From NCBI GenBank assembly GCA_002790095.1, contig PFUL01000183.1, forward strand, positions 74,287-116,565: a stretch of DNA of 42,279 nt, given 5' to 3'. Both the position numbers and the translations under genes were made by a program. Shown here in pieces: positions 7,768 through 16,600 of this stretch. The stretch's first letter is position 1, and every line of letters begins with the position of its first letter. The notes under the pieces were generated by a model. That model had not been told where the DNA came from, did no database searches, and saw only the letters and a list, made by a program, of their open reading frames with translations. This stretch comes from Elusimicrobia bacterium CG_4_9_14_3_um_filter_62_55 (GTDB lineage Bacteria > Elusimicrobiota > Elusimicrobia > UBA1565).

Positions 7768-9437
7768 GCTTTTCGGCCCTGACCGTGAGCCCCGCGTCCG
7801 CGAGGCTTGGATTTCGTCTTCTTGGGTTTTCGTTTCGCGCTCTTTCTCGGGGTCCTTCCCCGCGACGGGGTTTCGTCGCTTCCGGCGGCGGCGGCGCGGA
7901 TTCCCGCGGCGCCGGCTTCGATGCCCTGCGCGATCAAGCCGAGCAGCCCGCCGGCGGCTTCGCTGACCAGCGCTTGCGCCGAGCGTCGGACTTCCTCAAT
8001 GCGATCTCCAAGCCGCTTGACCTTGATGCCGTCGGGCGTCTCCAGCGAGGTGGTCGGCGTCCCGCAGCGCGTGCAGTCAAGGGAACTCAGCGCCACTAAG
8101 TGAGCGCAGGACGCGCAGAGGTCGGTCCCGGCGCGTTCGCGGAAGAGGCGCTTTCGAAACGCCGTTTCAAACACCGCCCCGTCGGTTTCCAAAGCGCTGA
8201 GTCCGCAGGCGAGCGAGAGTTCGCTCAGCGCGCGCGTCGCCGCGAAGCTGACTCCTTCGCCGCGCCGCAGGAGAAACGAATGAAAGTAAGGGAGCGCCCT
8301 CAGGCGGTCCCCTGTGAAATAGCGCAATTCGTGAAGCGCGCGCGTGATCGTCAGCGGTTTTTGCAGATGTCCGCGCAGCCGCTTGAGATCGGCCGGCTTC
8401 AAGCGCAGCGAGACCAGCAGCGTCGAGAGGTCCTCCCGAAGGGGAGGCGTGAGCGGTCCCGCGGCCCAAGCGCCGGCGAACGCCAACGCCGCTTTCAGGC
8501 GGGAGAGATCCGAACTCTCCATCGTCTTTTCGATCGTCGGCTCCTCGTTGCCGAGGATGTCGCCGACGGCCGCGTCGAGGTCGTCGGGATCGAGGAACTC
8601 CGATTTTCGGTCTTTCTTGACCCGGCGAACATAGAGATGCCCCCCGGCGAAGGTTTCGAGGCAGCGGATGCGTTTGGGCAGATAGGGGTGGGTGACGAAG
8701 AGTTCGCTCCATTTCCCGTAGCTGCCGGCGACTTCGGCGCTTTGGCGTCTGAATTCGTCGAGATCGATGCGGTCGGCGAGTTCCCTCGAACAGCAGCCCA
8801 AAAGCAGCAGCGCGCGGCGCGCGGAGTCGAGGTCTTGGACGCAGACGAGCCCCGCGCGGTCGCAGGTAATCTCGGACCGCCGGAACCAGGCCTTGAGCGC
8901 GATCTCCAGCGGAAACGCGAGCAGATGGATGCCGGGAACGCGGTATCCGTAGAACAATCCCATGTTGGCCAGATAGATCGCGATCGTGGCGTAGAGCGCG
9001 TGCTGGGACTTGATGTGACCGAACTCGTGGCCGAGAATGAACAGGAGTTCCTTCTCCGTCGCGGCTTCCAGCAGCGGACGCGTGATCGCGACGAAGGAAT
9101 TGTCCTGGTCGGTCCCCATGGTGAAGGCGTTGATCATCGGCTGCTCCACGACAAACAACGGCGGGGGCTTCATGCAGAGGAGCTCCGCCGCCTTCACGCG
9201 CAGCGCGTTGAGTTCCGGGAATTGCTTGGGGCCGACCTTGACGGTGGAACCGAGAAAGCCGGTACGCCGGAACTCGAGCCAGAATTCCACCCAGCGGGAG
9301 AAAACCCAACCGGCGCCGGGGACGGCTTTGAGGGCCTTGAGAGCGTCTCGGTCTCCCGCGTATTCGTAGTCGGAAGCATCGAGCGACGAAGGGACGGTCA
9401 GATTCTTAAGCCAGGCGAGATCGGGTTTCTTTTTCAT
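7764..9437 (-). CDS. M48-family metallopeptidase with C-terminal zinc ribbon and basic tail
   Basis: This 557-residue protein has the M48 zinc motif HEFGH at 137-141. A helix with RSEITCDRAG follows, in which Glu189 is the likely third ligand and Asp193 the usual E-x3-D partner. A mildly hydrophobic segment (about 148-182) lies between them, as in HtpX/Ste24-like proteins, but a full multi-helix membrane domain is not evident. Near the C-terminus CASC and CTRCG form a four-Cys zinc ribbon, then an Ala-rich helix and a Lys/Arg/Pro-rich tail. The start at ATG 9437 was chosen over one at 9476 because a TTGACT/TACCCT promoter lies between them. A proteolytic role is inferred from the motif; the substrate is unknown. 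Confidence 0.85.
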   Translation of the reverse strand: MKKKPDLAWLKNLTVPSSLDASDYEYAGDRDALKALKAVPGAGWVFSRWVEFWLEFRRTGFLGSTVKVGPKQFPELNALRVKAAELLCMKPPPLFVVEQPMINAFTMGTDQDNSFVAITRPLLEAATEKELLFILGHEFGHIKSQHALYATIAIYLANMGLFYGYRVPGIHLLAFPLEIALKAWFRRSEITCDRAGLVCVQDLDSARRALLLLGCCSRELADRIDLDEFRRQSAEVAGSYGKWSELFVTHPYLPKRIRCLETFAGGHLYVRRVKKDRKSEFLDPDDLDAAVGDILGNEEPTIEKTMESSDLSRLKAALAFAGAWAAGPLTPPLREDLSTLLVSLRLKPADLKRLRGHLQKPLTITRALHELRYFTGDRLRALPYFHSFLLRRGEGVSFAATRALSELSLACGLSALETDGAVFETAFRKRLFRERAGTDLCASCAHLVALSSLDCTRCGTPTTSLETPDGIKVKRLGDRIEEVRRSAQALVSEAAGGLLGLIAQGIEAGAAGIRAAAAGSDETPSRGRTPRKSAKRKPKKTKSKPRGRGAHGQGRKA

Positions 9438-9447
9438 GGCGGTTTTC

Positions 9448-9476
9448 AGGGTAGCCGACGGACGGTGCGGAGTCAA
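9448..9476 (-). promoter_or_regulatory. Promoter of M48 peptidase gene (TTGACT-17-TACCCT)
   Basis: On the minus strand TTGACT (9471-9476) and TACCCT (9448-9453) are 17 bp apart. The -10 box ends 10 nt before ATG 9437, so the 5' leader would be only a few bases. Confidence 0.5.
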
Positions 9477-9499
9477 GGCGATTTCGGCCGGTCCGTGTT

Positions 9500-10183
9500 T
9501 TAGTCGGAAAGTTCTCGCAATTCATAGACCTTGCCTATCTCCTTGCCGTTCCACTCGAAAACCAGGTTGCGCTCGCGCCGGCAGTTGCTCAGCGCGGGCG
9601 GCCGAAAGATGGCCGCACATTCCCCGCCCCGGTGGCGGACGCTGTCGTAGGCGATGCCGTAGGACGACTCGATGACCAATCGACCGCCCAACTCTTGTGA
9701 GGCCGCGTAGCTCGTTCGGCTGTAGACCTGCGGCAGCTTCTTCTGCATGCCGCGGATGTCATGCAGGTTCCCATCGAGATCGGCGGTGAGAACCCGCATC
9801 TCGAGACGCATCGGGTTCTCTTTGGTACGGCTCATGAAAGTCTCCCGGTGATGTCGGGTCTCCTCGATGGCGGTCGGGAGGGTCCTCGCCGCATAGTAGA
9901 CGCCGTGCTGCCCGTTGCTGAAGCGGCTTCCCTCCGGATTCCGGTAGGTGAACGGGGCCATGAGGTACTCTCTTCCCGGCCCGGAGACGATATCGACCGG
10001 GGCCACGATGGCGACCTCGCCGCGCTCTTGACGCAGACGGTCGTTGGTCATCTGCTCCAGGTCGGATATCAGGTCGAGGTCGTCAGGGTCCGCGACCTTG
10101 GACAGGATGCGCTCCTCGGGGTAGCGGGTGGAGATGATCCGCCAGCAGGGCTCCCATCGGACGCGATTGACCGGTAGGCTCAT
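9500..10183 (-). CDS. RES-domain toxin of an Xre/RES toxin-antitoxin pair
   Basis: The 227-residue protein carries the RES fold signature: SRFSNGQHGVYYAA followed by TAIEETRHH, and later YGIAYDSVRHRGGECAAIF. The conserved Arg, Tyr, Glu and Ser residues that give RES proteins their ADP-ribosyltransferase-like NAD pocket can be placed here. Known RES toxins deplete NAD+ by hydrolysis or phosphorolysis. I prefer ATG 10183 because it overlaps the antitoxin stop by ATGA; ATG 10189 is an alternative. It lies immediately downstream of the antitoxin gene and should be transcribed from the same promoter. Confidence 0.9.
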   Translation of the reverse strand: MSLPVNRVRWEPCWRIISTRYPEERILSKVADPDDLDLISDLEQMTNDRLRQERGEVAIVAPVDIVSGPGREYLMAPFTYRNPEGSRFSNGQHGVYYAARTLPTAIEETRHHRETFMSRTKENPMRLEMRVLTADLDGNLHDIRGMQKKLPQVYSRTSYAASQELGGRLVIESSYGIAYDSVRHRGGECAAIFRPPALSNCRRERNLVFEWNGKEIGKVYELRELSD

Positions 10184-10584
10184 CCCCATCCGCCGCGCTG
10201 AGCGTCAAGGTATTGCCGGACCACATAGAGATCGCTGACGTGCCCGGAAAGCATTCGGTCCAGAGCCGACTTGCCGCCGAAGACCGACGAGGTGTTCGAC
10301 TTCTTGATCCAAGCGTCGGCCGCGTCCTTATCTGGGAGCAGGATGTGCAGGGACTTGAATATCCCGAGTAGGTAGGAGATCCGCTCCAAGGTGTCCATGG
10401 AGAGATGTCCGTCCTGGTCCTTTTTCCATTTAAAGAAGGTTGAGCGCGCTGCAACCCCGAGCAGCAGCATCTGCTGCTCGACGTCGAGCCCCCATCTGTC
10501 CGCGAGCCGAAAGAATGCCCGAAGGGCAGGTCCCGACGCGGTCTTCGGGTTCAGCTTCCTGGGCAGCGTCTGTGCGGTTCCCAT
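10180..10584 (-). CDS. Xre/MbcA/ParS-type antitoxin
   Basis: The 134-residue protein has an N-terminal helix-turn-helix-like region (ADRWGLDVEQQMLLLGVAARSTFFKWKK). The C-terminal toxin-binding MbcA/ParS-type domain carries the familiar SALDRMLSGHVSDLYVVRQYLD and ends in AQRGGWG. The start at ATG 10584 has a good Shine-Dalgarno (CGGAGG) 7 nt upstream. Antitoxin first, toxin second with a 4-base overlap is the usual order. Autoregulation at the upstream promoter is expected from the family but no operator was proven here. Confidence 0.92.
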   Translation of the reverse strand: MGTAQTLPRKLNPKTASGPALRAFFRLADRWGLDVEQQMLLLGVAARSTFFKWKKDQDGHLSMDTLERISYLLGIFKSLHILLPDKDAADAWIKKSNTSSVFGGKSALDRMLSGHVSDLYVVRQYLDAQRGGWG

Positions 10585-10606
10585 AGCGGCCTCCGTCGAT
10601 AGGGAT

Positions 10607-10635
10607 ATTATAAGTCCATAAATGTACTTTGTCAA
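10607..10635 (-). promoter_or_regulatory. Consensus sigma70-type promoter of the Xre/RES operon
   Basis: On the minus strand TTGACA (10630-10635) and TATAAT (10607-10612) are separated by exactly 17 bp, so both boxes match consensus fully. The predicted leader of about 16 nt holds the CGGAGG ribosome-binding site. A promoter this strong fits an antitoxin operon restrained by its own repressor. Confidence 0.85.
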
Positions 10636-10732
10636 GTGTTTTTGGACTATACCCGGACGGCCGTCGGGGCCTGTTTCTCAGCTGAAACATCGCGGCAATC
10701 CCCTGGACCCGTCGAAGGGGTATCCTACAAGG

Positions 10733-11419
10733 ATGCCATCCTCGGCGCTTCGCGTCGCTTTCGGGTTCGCGCTCGGCCTATGGATCGCCGCGGGCGGCTG
10801 CGCCGCGCCCGGCGTCGAACCGCGAAGCGCCGCGCCCGCCGCGCCCGCCGATCCGGCCGCGGACGGCCGCGTCGGCGTCCGTCGGTCTATGCTGCTTCAA
10901 GACCTTCGTACGAATTTCCCCGCCGACTTTTCGGATGCGAATCCGCTCGGGGGATTGCTCCGGGCCGACGAATACGAGGGAGCGTTGGACGCGGGACGCG
11001 CGATCGAGGCTTTCGCCTCGGGAGACGATCTAAAATCGCTCTTGTTCGCCCAGGCGGCGGTCGGAGCGGACCCCGGCAATACCGCGCGGCGCTCGTTGCT
11101 GCACTGGATCTCCAAGAAGACCGGGCTGAGGCCCGATCCGGAGGGGGAACTTCCGCGGCGGGCTCTGCTCGCCTACGAACTCTCGGCGGCGGGCGGCGCG
11201 TTCTTTGAAGAGCGATTCGGCGAGGCCCTGCAAAGAGCGCGGCGGGCGATTTTGCTGGACGAAAGCTCGGCGGAGGCCTGGAAGCGCAAAGCGTCGGCGG
11301 AACTCGCGCTCAAAGACGAGGGGCGCGCGCGGGCGTCCTATAAAAAGGCGCGCGAGTTGGATCCCGACGACGAGAGGCTCGACCGCTTTCTCTCCGAACG
11401 CGGCTGGCTAAGTCAGTAG
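10733..11419 (+). CDS. Probable lipoprotein with TPR-like repeats
   Basis: The 228-residue product begins with a hydrophobic signal segment and a lipobox-like AAGGC, with Cys as the predicted lipidated residue. An Ala/Pro-rich linker follows. The C-terminal half contains tandem helices of TPR type, the last being ALQRARRAILLDE..AEAWKRKAS and GRARASYKKARELDPDDERLD. TPR lipoproteins usually scaffold protein complexes, for example in outer-membrane assembly or pilus function; the partner is unknown. ATG 10733 is chosen because the signal peptide starts here; a longer frame exists from 10622. The last bases overlap the convergent pilin gene by 7. Confidence 0.75.
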   Translation: MPSSALRVAFGFALGLWIAAGGCAAPGVEPRSAAPAAPADPAADGRVGVRRSMLLQDLRTNFPADFSDANPLGGLLRADEYEGALDAGRAIEAFASGDDLKSLLFAQAAVGADPGNTARRSLLHWISKKTGLRPDPEGELPRRALLAYELSAAGGAFFEERFGEALQRARRAILLDESSAEAWKRKASAELALKDEGRARASYKKARELDPDDERLDRFLSERGWLSQ

Positions 11420-11853
11420 GAAGTCCAGACCCGGCCGGCCGCGTCGGTATGCGAGCAGTTGATCCAGACCTTCCCGTAATTGGCGTCGGTCGGGGCGTTC
11501 ACATAGGACCATCCGCCGCCGTCGGTGAGGACGGCCGCGGCGGCGCCTTCGGAGGAGGTGTTGGAATCGGCGTGATAGTCGCGCAGCACCGTCATCGGAA
11601 CGCGGTTGATGTAGGCGCGGTTGTCGTCGAGAAGCGCGAGATTCTGCGGGTATTGGCTCAGCATGTTCGCGTAGTAAATGCCCAGCGCCGAGCGCAGCGC
11701 CCCGAGATTGCCCTTGGTCGCGCCGTCGTTGGCCTTTCGCATCGCGTCGACGTAGCGGGTCGCGGCGATCGAGGAGAGGATGCCGAGGACGACGACCACC
11801 ATCATGAGTTCGATCAAGGTGAAGCCGCGGCGGAATCGTTTCATTAGGTTCAT
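11413..11853 (-). CDS. Type IV pilin / pseudopilin
   Basis: The 146-residue protein has a short basic leader ending in Gly before FTLIELMMVVVVLGILSSIA, the class III signal cleaved and N-methylated by prepilin peptidase (Phe+1, Glu+5). A globular domain follows, with two Cys-poor strands and WINCSHTDAAGR near the end. Length and leader fit a minor or major type IV pilin, or a GspG-like pseudopilin. The start may be ATG 11853 or ATG 11844. PilT in this window is the matching retraction ATPase. The gene lies just downstream of tRNA-Glu on the same strand and may be read through from the tRNA promoter. Confidence 0.9.
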   Translation of the reverse strand: MNLMKRFRRGFTLIELMMVVVVLGILSSIAATRYVDAMRKANDGATKGNLGALRSALGIYYANMLSQYPQNLALLDDNRAYINRVPMTVLRDYHADSNTSSEGAAAAVLTDGGGWSYVNAPTDANYGKVWINCSHTDAAGRVWTSY

Positions 11854-11861
11854 AGAGAGGG

Positions 11862-11933
11862 TGGCTCCAAGGGGAATCGAACCCCTATTTCAGCCTTGAA
11901 AGGGCCGCGTCCTAGCCGTTAGACGATGGAGCC
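11862..11933 (-). tRNA. tRNA-Glu (anticodon UUC)
   Basis: A full cloverleaf folds on the minus strand. The acceptor GGCTCCA pairs with TGGAGCC. The anticodon stem CGGCC/GGCTG carries loop CTTTCAA with anticodon TTC, and the T arm is AGGGG-TTCGATT-CCCCT. The discriminator is A, and CCA is not encoded. Confidence 0.93.
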
Positions 11934-11953
11934 TAGGATCTTTCCGAAAGGTG

Positions 11954-12026
11954 TGAGCCCGGCGGGACTCGAACCCGCGACCCCACGCTTAAAAGGCGCG
12001 TGCTCTACCAGCTGAGCTACGAGCTC
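11954..12026 (-). tRNA. tRNA-Lys (anticodon UUU)
   Basis: A full cloverleaf folds on the minus strand. The acceptor GAGCTCG pairs with CGGGCTC with one T-G wobble. The D arm is of the GCTC-AGCTGGTA-GAGC type, the anticodon loop is CTTTTAA (TTT), and the T arm is GCGGG-TTCGAGT-CCCGC. CCA is not encoded. It is 20 bp upstream of tRNA-Glu and probably co-transcribed with it. Confidence 0.94.
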
Positions 12027-12046
12027 GTTCTCACCTGCCGGACCTG

Positions 12047-12055
12047 ATTATATCA
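12047..12055 (-). promoter_or_regulatory. Extended -10 promoter element for the tRNA-Lys/tRNA-Glu unit
   Basis: On the minus strand TG-A-TATAAT (TATAAT at 12047-12052) is an extended -10 element. The expected start point is near 12040, about 14 nt before tRNA-Lys. No good -35 box is seen. It overlaps the stop codon of the upstream lipoprotein gene. Confidence 0.55.
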
Positions 12056-12643
12056 CTTCCCGATGAATTTCTGCGCGAAACTCTGAAGATTTCGCAGATT
12101 CCCGGCCGTGAGGGTCCGTTCGACGTAGAACCCGTCCCCGCGAAGCTTCATCGTGACCTTCTTCGCGTCGGCAAGCCGCTGCAGATTGTTGGGGCTGATC
12201 TCGTAGAAGGCCGTTTCACGGAGCTTTTTTTCGGCGAGGATTTTCCGGTTTTCCTTGGAACCTTCACCGAACAGCGCGAAATTTTGACCGGATTCGGAGA
12301 GTTCGAATTCGAGCGTCTTTCCGGGTTGTACGAACAGCCACTCCTCCCCTTCGTAGACGGCGACCAGGCGAAAATGCGTCGCCCCTTGCCGCGCGGAAAT
12401 CCGCTCGGCGTCCAGAAAAACGCACGGGTCCCGGGTGAGACCGCAGGGGATCGGACCTATTTTATTGCCTTCCAGGCGGTCGACCGAACGGCCGGTGACC
12501 GGATCGACCCGGGTCTTGATTTTAAGGCCGCTCGCGCAGCCCGCGAAGGCCGCGAGCAGAAGAAAGATCGCCGTGCGCCGCTTTGTCCCAGCGGAAGAGG
12601 GTGCAAGTCCGAACGCCGACTCGAAAACGTCGATATTTTCCAC
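12053..12643 (-). CDS. Probable lipoprotein, unknown function
   Basis: The 196-residue product has a basic KRR followed by TAIFLLLAAFAGC, a classical lipobox, after about 20 leader residues. The mature part is beta-rich and mixed charged (FRLVAVYEGEEWLFVQPG, ENRKILAEKKLRETAFYEI). I do not recognise the family. The start is uncertain: GTG 12643 has a 7-bp gap to the PorV-like gene, while ATG 12730 would overlap that gene by 80 bases. It is probably the third gene of the Kelch/PorV operon, which hints at an outer-membrane role. Confidence 0.65.
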   Translation of the reverse strand: MENIDVFESAFGLAPSSAGTKRRTAIFLLLAAFAGCASGLKIKTRVDPVTGRSVDRLEGNKIGPIPCGLTRDPCVFLDAERISARQGATHFRLVAVYEGEEWLFVQPGKTLEFELSESGQNFALFGEGSKENRKILAEKKLRETAFYEISPNNLQRLADAKKVTMKLRGDGFYVERTLTAGNLRNLQSFAQKFIGK

Positions 12644-12650
12644 GGGCGTA

Positions 12651-13610
12651 TTATGGGTTATTCTCGACAAACTTGCCAGAAGCGTCGGAGAAGACGCGTT
12701 CGAGCTCCGCGGGACCCCAGCGGAAACCAAGGCTCATTTGATGCGATGCACCGAGCGCGCCGAACGGAATGAGCGCGTAATCGAGGGTAAAGGATTCCCA
12801 TTGAATTCCGAATCCCGCGGTGATGCCGATCGCGGCGTCGTTGCGGCCGTTATAGCCCATCCGAAGCGAGAGGGCGCCGGCGACGATCGCCGTCGCGCCG
12901 GCATGGGGTGAGTAGCGTCCATCCGGATCCTGCTCGAGATCGAGCAGAAAGCCGACGGGACGCCCGAGGATTTCCCATTGCAGGGCGGAGCCCCAGCGGA
13001 CCGAGAGCGGCAACGCTTCCCGGGCGATTTCGAATTTCGTTTTCGGACCCATGTTCTGCACGGCGACGCCGAGCCGCCAAGTCGGGTCTTCGGACATCTC
13101 GATTTGCGCGCCGGCGTCTGCGGCCCAGGCGGAGGCCCGCGTTCCGTCGAGGGTCTGGCGAATGAATTTCCCGGCCCAGCCGACGGTGAAGCGATCGGTC
13201 AGCGGCCACCCGAACCCCGCCCCGAAATGCTCCGCGGACGCGCCGAAGGATCCGATGCCTCCCGAGGGGTTGGAGAGCGTCGTGCGCGCGAGGTTTCCAT
13301 AAGCCAGACGGTCGGCGCTGACGCCCCACCCGTTTCGCAATCCCACGGCCAAATGCTCGCGCGTGACGCCCTGGAAGTGCTTCGTATGCATGAAGGACGC
13401 GTGGTTCTCCGGCAGCGACGCCAGCCCCGCGGGGTTGTAGGCGATCGCGTTGGCGTCGCCGGCTCCCGCCGCGAACGCCCCTCCGGTCGCGGCCTGCAGG
13501 GCTCCCGCATCGAGGAACAGAAAATCGAACGGCTCCTCGCCGGCGAATCGTCCGGCGTGCGCCGTCCGGGCGAGTGCCGCCAGCGCCGCGAAGAGCAGCA
13601 GCCGTCTCAT
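12651..13610 (-). CDS. PorV/PorQ-like outer-membrane beta-barrel protein
   Basis: The 319-residue protein has a signal peptide (MRRLLLFAALAALARTAHA). A segment typical of PorV/PorQ and UPF0164 proteins follows: FLFLDAGALQAATGGAFAAGAGDANAI continuing into YNPAGLASL. Repeated amphipathic strands end in YALIPFGALGASHQMSLGFRW. In type IX secretion PorV binds C-terminal sorting domains and hands cargo over at the surface. The ATG overlaps the stop of the 1665-residue Kelch/Fn3 protein (ATGA), which itself ends in a sorting-type domain, so a cargo-carrier pair is likely. Whether a full type IX machinery exists is not visible here. Confidence 0.8.
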   Translation of the reverse strand: MRRLLLFAALAALARTAHAGRFAGEEPFDFLFLDAGALQAATGGAFAAGAGDANAIAYNPAGLASLPENHASFMHTKHFQGVTREHLAVGLRNGWGVSADRLAYGNLARTTLSNPSGGIGSFGASAEHFGAGFGWPLTDRFTVGWAGKFIRQTLDGTRASAWAADAGAQIEMSEDPTWRLGVAVQNMGPKTKFEIAREALPLSVRWGSALQWEILGRPVGFLLDLEQDPDGRYSPHAGATAIVAGALSLRMGYNGRNDAAIGITAGFGIQWESFTLDYALIPFGALGASHQMSLGFRWGPAELERVFSDASGKFVENNP

Positions 13611-16600
13611 CGGATCACCGCCAGTTTCCCGACGGCGGCGTTGCCGTCGGAATCGGTGAATACGGCGAAGTAGATCCCGGAGGCGACATCCCGGCCGTCG
13701 CCGTTTTTCGCGTCCCAGCGGAGCAGGCCGCCTGCGACCGGGCTGAAGCTTCTCCACACGACGGAGCCGGTCACCGTGTAGATCGAGATTTCTCCGGAAG
13801 CCGGGAGATCGTCGAAGACGATCCCGGAGGTCGGATCCGCCGCGGTCCACGGTTTCCCGTCGTCGTCGATCGCGTTGCTGGGACGGTAGGGGTTCGGATA
13901 AATCCGAATCGAATTCACACCCGCCGCGGCCGGAGATACCGGCGCGAAGAGGCTGAAATGGGGGGTCGTTCCCGATACCGACAATTCGTCTTCCGCGGTC
14001 GCCGCGCTCGGGATCGAAAGCGTCCAGCGTCCGAGAGCCGCGTCGTAGACCGCGAGGCGCAGATTGTCGGCCCGAACCTCGGTCCCGTCGACGCGGTTGT
14101 TCCCGTCGCGGTCGAGATGCGAGAGGGTAATCGTCGCCGTGCGTCCCGCCGTAAACGCCGTTTGTCCGCTTTCCAGCGTGATTTGCGTAAAAATTCCCGC
14201 CGGAGCAAACGAGGAGGTGAAGACCGGCTTGGCGGCGGGGTCGGTATCGATGCGAAGGATGTCCGTCTCGTTTGAGATCACCGCGGAGGAGAGCGCGACG
14301 CGCAGCAGCCAATCCCCCGAATTATCGGAGACTTCCGCGGTGACGGGCGCCGCGCGATAGACCCGCACGCGTTGGATGACGCGGTTTCCGGTCCCTCGAT
14401 TCTCCTCGAAATCGGGGAGGATCGAATCCACCCGGACGCGGACGAACGGCGGCGCCGGATCGTCGGCGCCGGACGCGTCGCGCGCCGTCGCGCGCAGGTC
14501 GTAAACCCCGGCGGGGAGGGCGGCGGTATTCCAGTGCGTCGTAAACGGACGGGCGACGGCGGGGTTCGGGTGACGGGCATCGACCGCGGAGACCGCGGTC
14601 CAGGCTCCCGCGCCGGCGGCGCGGTACTCGAAGAGAATCCGCGAGACGTCGCCGTAGGAGCCTTCATCCAGTCCCGCCCGGAGCGTGACGTGATCTCCGG
14701 AAACCCGGGTTCCCGGAGGGGGAGCGCGGATCGACGCGACCAGCGCGGCGGGCGCGGCCGTCGTGATCGCCGCGGCGACCACGTGCGTGTTCTTTTCCTC
14801 CTCTCCCTTCTCGTTCTTGGCACGCAGGCCGAAGAGATACGTCGTGGAGAGGGGGAGCGGGACGGTGGTGTAGGAGGTCGAGGGTGCGGGGATGGCCGCG
14901 AACAGCGTCGTATAGTCGATGGTTCCCGTTCCGCTGTCCGTGTATAGGTTGTACACGACGACGGTCGTGGAGGGGGAGATCGTCCAGCTTAAATGAACCC
15001 GGCCGCCTGAGAGGGACCTTGCGCTGAAGGCGCTCGGCGGGTCGGGAAGCTTCCCGGCGAGAAAGGTCGAAACCACGGCGTCGTAGGGGGAAGGAATTCC
15101 CGCTCCATTAAGCGACCGAACGCGATAGTAGTAGGTCGAATCTGCGATGAGGTTGACGTCGGAGGCCGATGCCGCGGCGCTCGCCGCAACGACCGCAAAC
15201 GCGACGCCGTCGGTGGAGCGTTCGAGGGAGTAGGCCGTTTCGACCGGGTTGAGATTCGTGTTCCAGGAAAGCGTAACGCTGTCGATAAAAACGGCGGCGA
15301 CCGAGGTCCCCGTGGGGGGGCGCGCCAACGTTTGGGCGGTCGTTTCCGCGGAGAGCGATCCCTCGCCCGAAAGGTTCACTGCACGGATGAGCAGTCCATA
15401 GGTCGTGTTGGCTAACAGCCCCGCGTCGAGGAACGAAGTCGCGGTGGTCGTGGCGAGCTCGACCCCGGTGGAGCCCCGGTAGATCCGGTAAAACTCGACG
15501 GTGGGCCCTGCCGCGTTGGACCAGGTCCAGGTCAACGAGGAAGCGCCGAGGGCGGTTCCGCTGAGCGCTGCGATCACGCCGGGCAAGGTCTGCGTCGAGG
15601 CCGTCGCGACGCCGCTCGGGAGTCCATCCCCGTTTTGGGAGCGCAGGCGAAAGGAATAGGTCGTTCCCGCGGCGAGATTCGCGTAGGTCGTGGTCTGGGC
15701 GGTGAATGCGTCGGAAAACGCCGCAGCGGTCGCGCTCGAGGTCAGAAAATCGTCGGTGGAGATCGTGATCTCGTAGGGCGTCACGGGGGGGTTCCCGTTT
15801 CCGCTCCAGGACAGGGACAGGCTTCCCGTGCTGAGCGGAACCGCCGCGACAAACACCGGTTCGGCCGACAACGAATAGGCGGTCGCCGCCGGGCTCAGCC
15901 CCGCGTTGGAGGTTGCGTTGAAGGGTTCGACCCGAATCGCGAACGTCGTATTCGGGCTGAGTCCGGTCACCGCGACCGAACTGGTCGCGACCGTCGTCAG
16001 CGCGGGTCCCCCGGTCGATGGAAAAACCCGGTATTGCGCGGACGGTCCCCCCGAGTTCCAGGAAAACACGATCGAACTGACGCCCACGCCGACCCCGGAG
16101 ATCGTCGTGACCGGCGCGATGTTCGTCGGCGTCGACAGGACCGCCGAGAACGCCGTCCGAACCAGGTTCCCGTTCTGGGCGCGCATCCGGACGTAGTACG
16201 TCGTGCCGCCTGCGAGGGAGACGAGATCCGTCGTCGTTCCCGTCAGCGTATCCGCGAAAGCGAACGGCGTCGAAACGTTGAGGACGAAATCGTCGGTCGA
16301 CAACGAGATTTCATAGAGCGTTCCGGACGGATTGGAAGCGGCGTTCCAGGTCAACGTGATGCTCGTCCCGAAGACGGCCGAAGCGGAAAGCGATTGGGGC
16401 GGATTGGCCAGCGTGAAGGTGGACCGTTCGTCGGAAAAAAACGAGTCGAGCGCGTCTGCCGTGATTTGCGCGCGCGCCCGGACGAACACCGCGGTGTTCG
16501 GGGGAAATCCCGAAATCGTCGAGACGATGATCGTCCCCGTTCCGGCCTTGTCGCTCGTGGGAATCGTGGTGCCCGAAGCGGTCGGGTTGGGGAGGAACCC

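Noticed and set aside
8100-9503. 467-codon open frame antisense to the M48 peptidase gene
   Set aside because: Sense strand shows HEFGH and a clear protein; the antisense product is Arg/Glu-rich with no motif, as expected from GC3 bias.
11862-12026. tRNA genes as an integration (att) site
   Set aside because: No integrase gene and no duplicated tRNA 3' end were seen in the window.
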